Shown piece after piece: positions 7,281 through 8,963 of a stretch of DNA of 8,963 nt (positions within the stretch are counted from its first letter, which is position 1; each line of letters starts with the position of its first letter). The translations under genes and the position numbers were made by a program. The notes below the pieces were generated by a model, which worked only from the letters and a program-made list of their open reading frames with translations, was not told the origin of the DNA and ran no database searches. The stretch covers positions 1 to 8,963 of the forward strand of contig CAZOIA010000214.1 of NCBI GenBank assembly GCA_964579675.1, read 5' to 3'. The stretch is from CAZOIA01 sp964579675 (lineage in GTDB: Bacteria; Planctomycetota; Phycisphaerae; UBA1845; PWPN01).

Positions 7281-8714
7281 TTATCGGCCGTGTTTTTTTC
7301 TTCGCTTTCGCTTGTCTTTCCGCGATTCCCGGCGCTTCCTTACGGTGCTGCCCGCCTTGATCTTCGGCATGACGCCTCCGGCCGCCATCTTGGCAAACTG
7401 GCCCACCGACCGCATCCGGTCCATCATCGACATCCCGCTCATGACCTTCATCATGTTCCGGACCTGCGAGAAGCTCTTGATCAGGCCGGAGACGTCTTTC
7501 GGATCGGTCCCGCTCCCCCGCGCGATCCGACGCCGGCGCGACGCCTCGATGATGTCCGGGTTCCGGCGCTCCTTGGCCGTCATGGAGTGGATGATCGCCT
7601 CGAACCGCACCAGTTCGCCGTCGTCAACCTCCATCTCCGGCATTTGTGACCCCATCCCCGGGATCATCTTCATCATGTCCTTCATGGACCCCATCGACTT
7701 CATCTTCTTCATCTGGCCGAGGAAGTCCTCAAGGTTGAGGCCCGCCGACATCTTCTTCTGCAGCCTGGCCGCCTCTTTCTCGTCAAACTGCTCCTGGGCT
7801 TTCTCAACCAGCGTGACGATGTCGCCCATGCCCAGGATCCGGCCCGCGATCCGGTCGGCGTGGAACTCCTCCAGGTTGTCGAGCTTCTCGCCGATCCCGA
7901 TGAACTTGATCGGCTTGCCCGTGATCGTCTTGGCGGACAGGGCCGCCCCGCCCCGCGTGTCCGAGTCGAACTTCGTCAGGATCAGACCGTCGAGTTCGAG
8001 CCGCTCATTGAAGTGCCTGGCCGTGGTGACCGCGTCCTGACCCGTCATCGCGTCGATTACCAGGTAAACCTGGTGTGGAGAGGTCGCGGTTTCGATCTGG
8101 GCGATCTCAGCCATCAACTCCTCGTCGATGGCCAGTCGGCCCGCGGTATCCAGGATCACCACGTCGCGGTCGGTCTTGCGGGCCTCGATCACGCCGTTGC
8201 GGCAAACCTTCACCGCGTTCTGGTGGCCTCGCTCGGTGTAGGTCGGAACCCCCACCTGGTCCCCGATTACTTCAATCTGGTCGATCGCCGCCGGCCGCTT
8301 CAGGTCTCCCGCCACCATCAGCGGACGCTTGCCCCGGGCCATCACGTACCGGGCCAGCTTCCCGCAGGTGGTCGTCTTACCCGAGCCCTGAAGCCCGGCC
8401 ATCAGCACCACCGTCGGCCCCGGCGTCACGAATGGAATGCGCGAATCCACCGGGCCCATGAGCTGAACCAGCTCGTCGTGCACGATCTTGACCAGCACCT
8501 GGTCGGGCCGCAGCGATTCGATGACCTTCGCCCCCAGGGCCTTCGCCTGCACCTCCTGGCAGAACTGGCGCACCACCTGAACGTGTACGTCCGCCTCCAG
8601 CAATGCGGTGCGCACGTCGCGCATGGCCTCGACCACGTTGGCTTCGGTGATCTTGCCGCGGCCGCGGATATTGTGGAAGACCTGGCCGAATCGATCTGTC
8701 AGGGCCTCGAACAT
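7281..8714 (-). CDS. ffh: Signal recognition particle GTPase Ffh (SRP54)
   Basis: Ffh binds signal sequences emerging from ribosomes and, with SRP RNA and the receptor FtsY, delivers them to the membrane. The 477-residue length is normal to slightly long. The N domain begins MFEALTDRFGQVFHNIRGRG. The G domain shows GLQGSGKTT (107-115), DLKRPAA (137-143, where a tyrosine or phenylalanine is more usual than K139), DTAGRL (189-194) and TKFDSDTRGGAAL (247-259). The methionine-rich M domain (about 300-445) has the flexible FLGQMKKMKSM finger loop and the RNA-binding helix pair around SRRRRIARGSG (392-402). The extreme C-terminus is a strongly basic tail (about 458-477). The start at 8714 fits the family exactly. 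No Shine-Dalgarno sequence precedes it, but a promoter ends 7 nt upstream, suggesting leaderless translation. It is a single-gene unit flanked by related repeats. Confidence 0.97.
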   Translation of the reverse strand: MFEALTDRFGQVFHNIRGRGKITEANVVEAMRDVRTALLEADVHVQVVRQFCQEVQAKALGAKVIESLRPDQVLVKIVHDELVQLMGPVDSRIPFVTPGPTVVLMAGLQGSGKTTTCGKLARYVMARGKRPLMVAGDLKRPAAIDQIEVIGDQVGVPTYTERGHQNAVKVCRNGVIEARKTDRDVVILDTAGRLAIDEELMAEIAQIETATSPHQVYLVIDAMTGQDAVTTARHFNERLELDGLILTKFDSDTRGGAALSAKTITGKPIKFIGIGEKLDNLEEFHADRIAGRILGMGDIVTLVEKAQEQFDEKEAARLQKKMSAGLNLEDFLGQMKKMKSMGSMKDMMKMIPGMGSQMPEMEVDDGELVRFEAIIHSMTAKERRNPDIIEASRRRRIARGSGTDPKDVSGLIKSFSQVRNMMKVMSGMSMMDRMRSVGQFAKMAAGGVMPKIKAGSTVRKRRESRKDKRKRRKKHGR

Positions 8715-8721
8715 GCTGGTA

Positions 8722-8750
8722 ATGATAGACTGCCCCAGCCCTTCTTACAA
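8722..8750 (-). promoter_or_regulatory. Predicted ffh promoter giving a leaderless mRNA
   Basis: On the minus strand TTGTAA (8750-8745) and TATCAT (8727-8722) are separated by exactly 17 nt, matching the sigma70 consensus at 4 of 6 and 5 of 6 positions. Transcription would start at about 8714-8716, which is the A of the ffh ATG or one or two bases before it. Confidence 0.5.
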
Positions 8751-8760
8751 ACGCGGGCCT

Positions 8761-8778
8761 CGGCGGTGCCGACCGCCG
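8761..8778. other. Perfect 7-bp hairpin just upstream of the ffh promoter
   Basis: CGGCGGT (8761-8767), a 4-base loop and ACCGCCG (8772-8778) form a perfect GC-rich stem ending about 10 bp before the -35 box of ffh. No T tract follows on either strand, so it is not a clear terminator. It could be an operator-like dyad or the 3' structure of an upstream transcript. Confidence 0.4.
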
Positions 8779-8835
8779 ACGCCGCACGCGCCGAGGGGGA
8801 TGGAGGAAACGGGGGATGCAGGGAAGCAGAGGGCC

Positions 8836-8913
8836 GATGGGGGGACGAAGAGACGGAGTGATGGAGGGAAACGCGGAAAGAGAAACACGACGAATAAAGG
8901 AGTACAAAGCGAG
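8836..8913 (-). repeat. Purine-rich repeat, copy B (inverted partner of copy A)
   Basis: The plus strand is strongly purine-biased (GAGACGGAGTGATGGAGGGA and GACGAATAAAGGAGTAC are visible blocks). Its reverse complement aligns with copy A at 7176-7260. The purine bias continues down to about 8793 and may be a longer form of the same element. Short minus-strand frames here encode serine/proline/phenylalanine-rich strings that come from the repeat and are not genes. Confidence 0.7.
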
Positions 8914-8963
8914 ACTGTAGCATCAATACAGAGCATTTCTGCTGATGTGAGGCCTTCTTGGCC

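Noticed and set aside
8818..8829. GCAGGGAAGCAG, resembling the conserved SRP RNA GGAAGCAG tip near ffh
   Set aside because: The rest of the conserved SRP RNA hairpin is missing and the sequence is part of the purine-rich repeat.
8951..8963. GGCC-TTCTT-GGCC inverted repeat at the window end
   Set aside because: Only a 4-bp stem and cut by the window edge; its context cannot be judged.

Overview
The window is GC-rich and every convincing gene lies on the minus strand, so transcription runs from high to low coordinates. It looks like a chromosomal housekeeping region for protein export. The large, heavily inserted SecA, weak Shine-Dalgarno use and long intergenic spaces suggest a planctomycete-type bacterium, perhaps of the Phycisphaerae. 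That assignment is inferred from recalled family features, not from a database search.

Reading along transcription: (1) ffh (7281-8714), the signal recognition particle GTPase. It has a TTGTAA-17-TATCAT promoter placed so close to its ATG that the mRNA would be essentially leaderless. Two related purine/pyrimidine-biased repeats flank the gene in opposite orientations. (2) A roughly 430-bp stretch with no supported gene. (3) A membrane-anchored sensor diguanylate cyclase (5330-6748) that stands alone between two non-coding gaps. (4) A 5' region with a perfect TATAAT promoter box and a tiny hydrophobic reading frame ending in Gly-Pro-stop, directly before secA. (5) secA (865-4809, GTG start), a 1314-residue translocase ATPase with a cysteine-rich insertion in its second nucleotide-binding domain and an expanded helical region. 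(6) A 67-residue protein whose tail nearly copies the SecA zinc-binding SEC-C tail. (7) A small LAB_N-domain membrane protein (67-549), probably the last gene visible of the secA operon.

Ffh delivers nascent membrane proteins co-translationally and SecA drives post-translational export, so the two main routes to the SecYEG channel are encoded within 8 kb. The most interesting leads are the possible SecM-like leader before secA, the cysteine cluster inside SecA, the duplicated SEC-C module, and the inverted repeat pair around ffh. I saw no CRISPR array, tRNA, rRNA or transposase.
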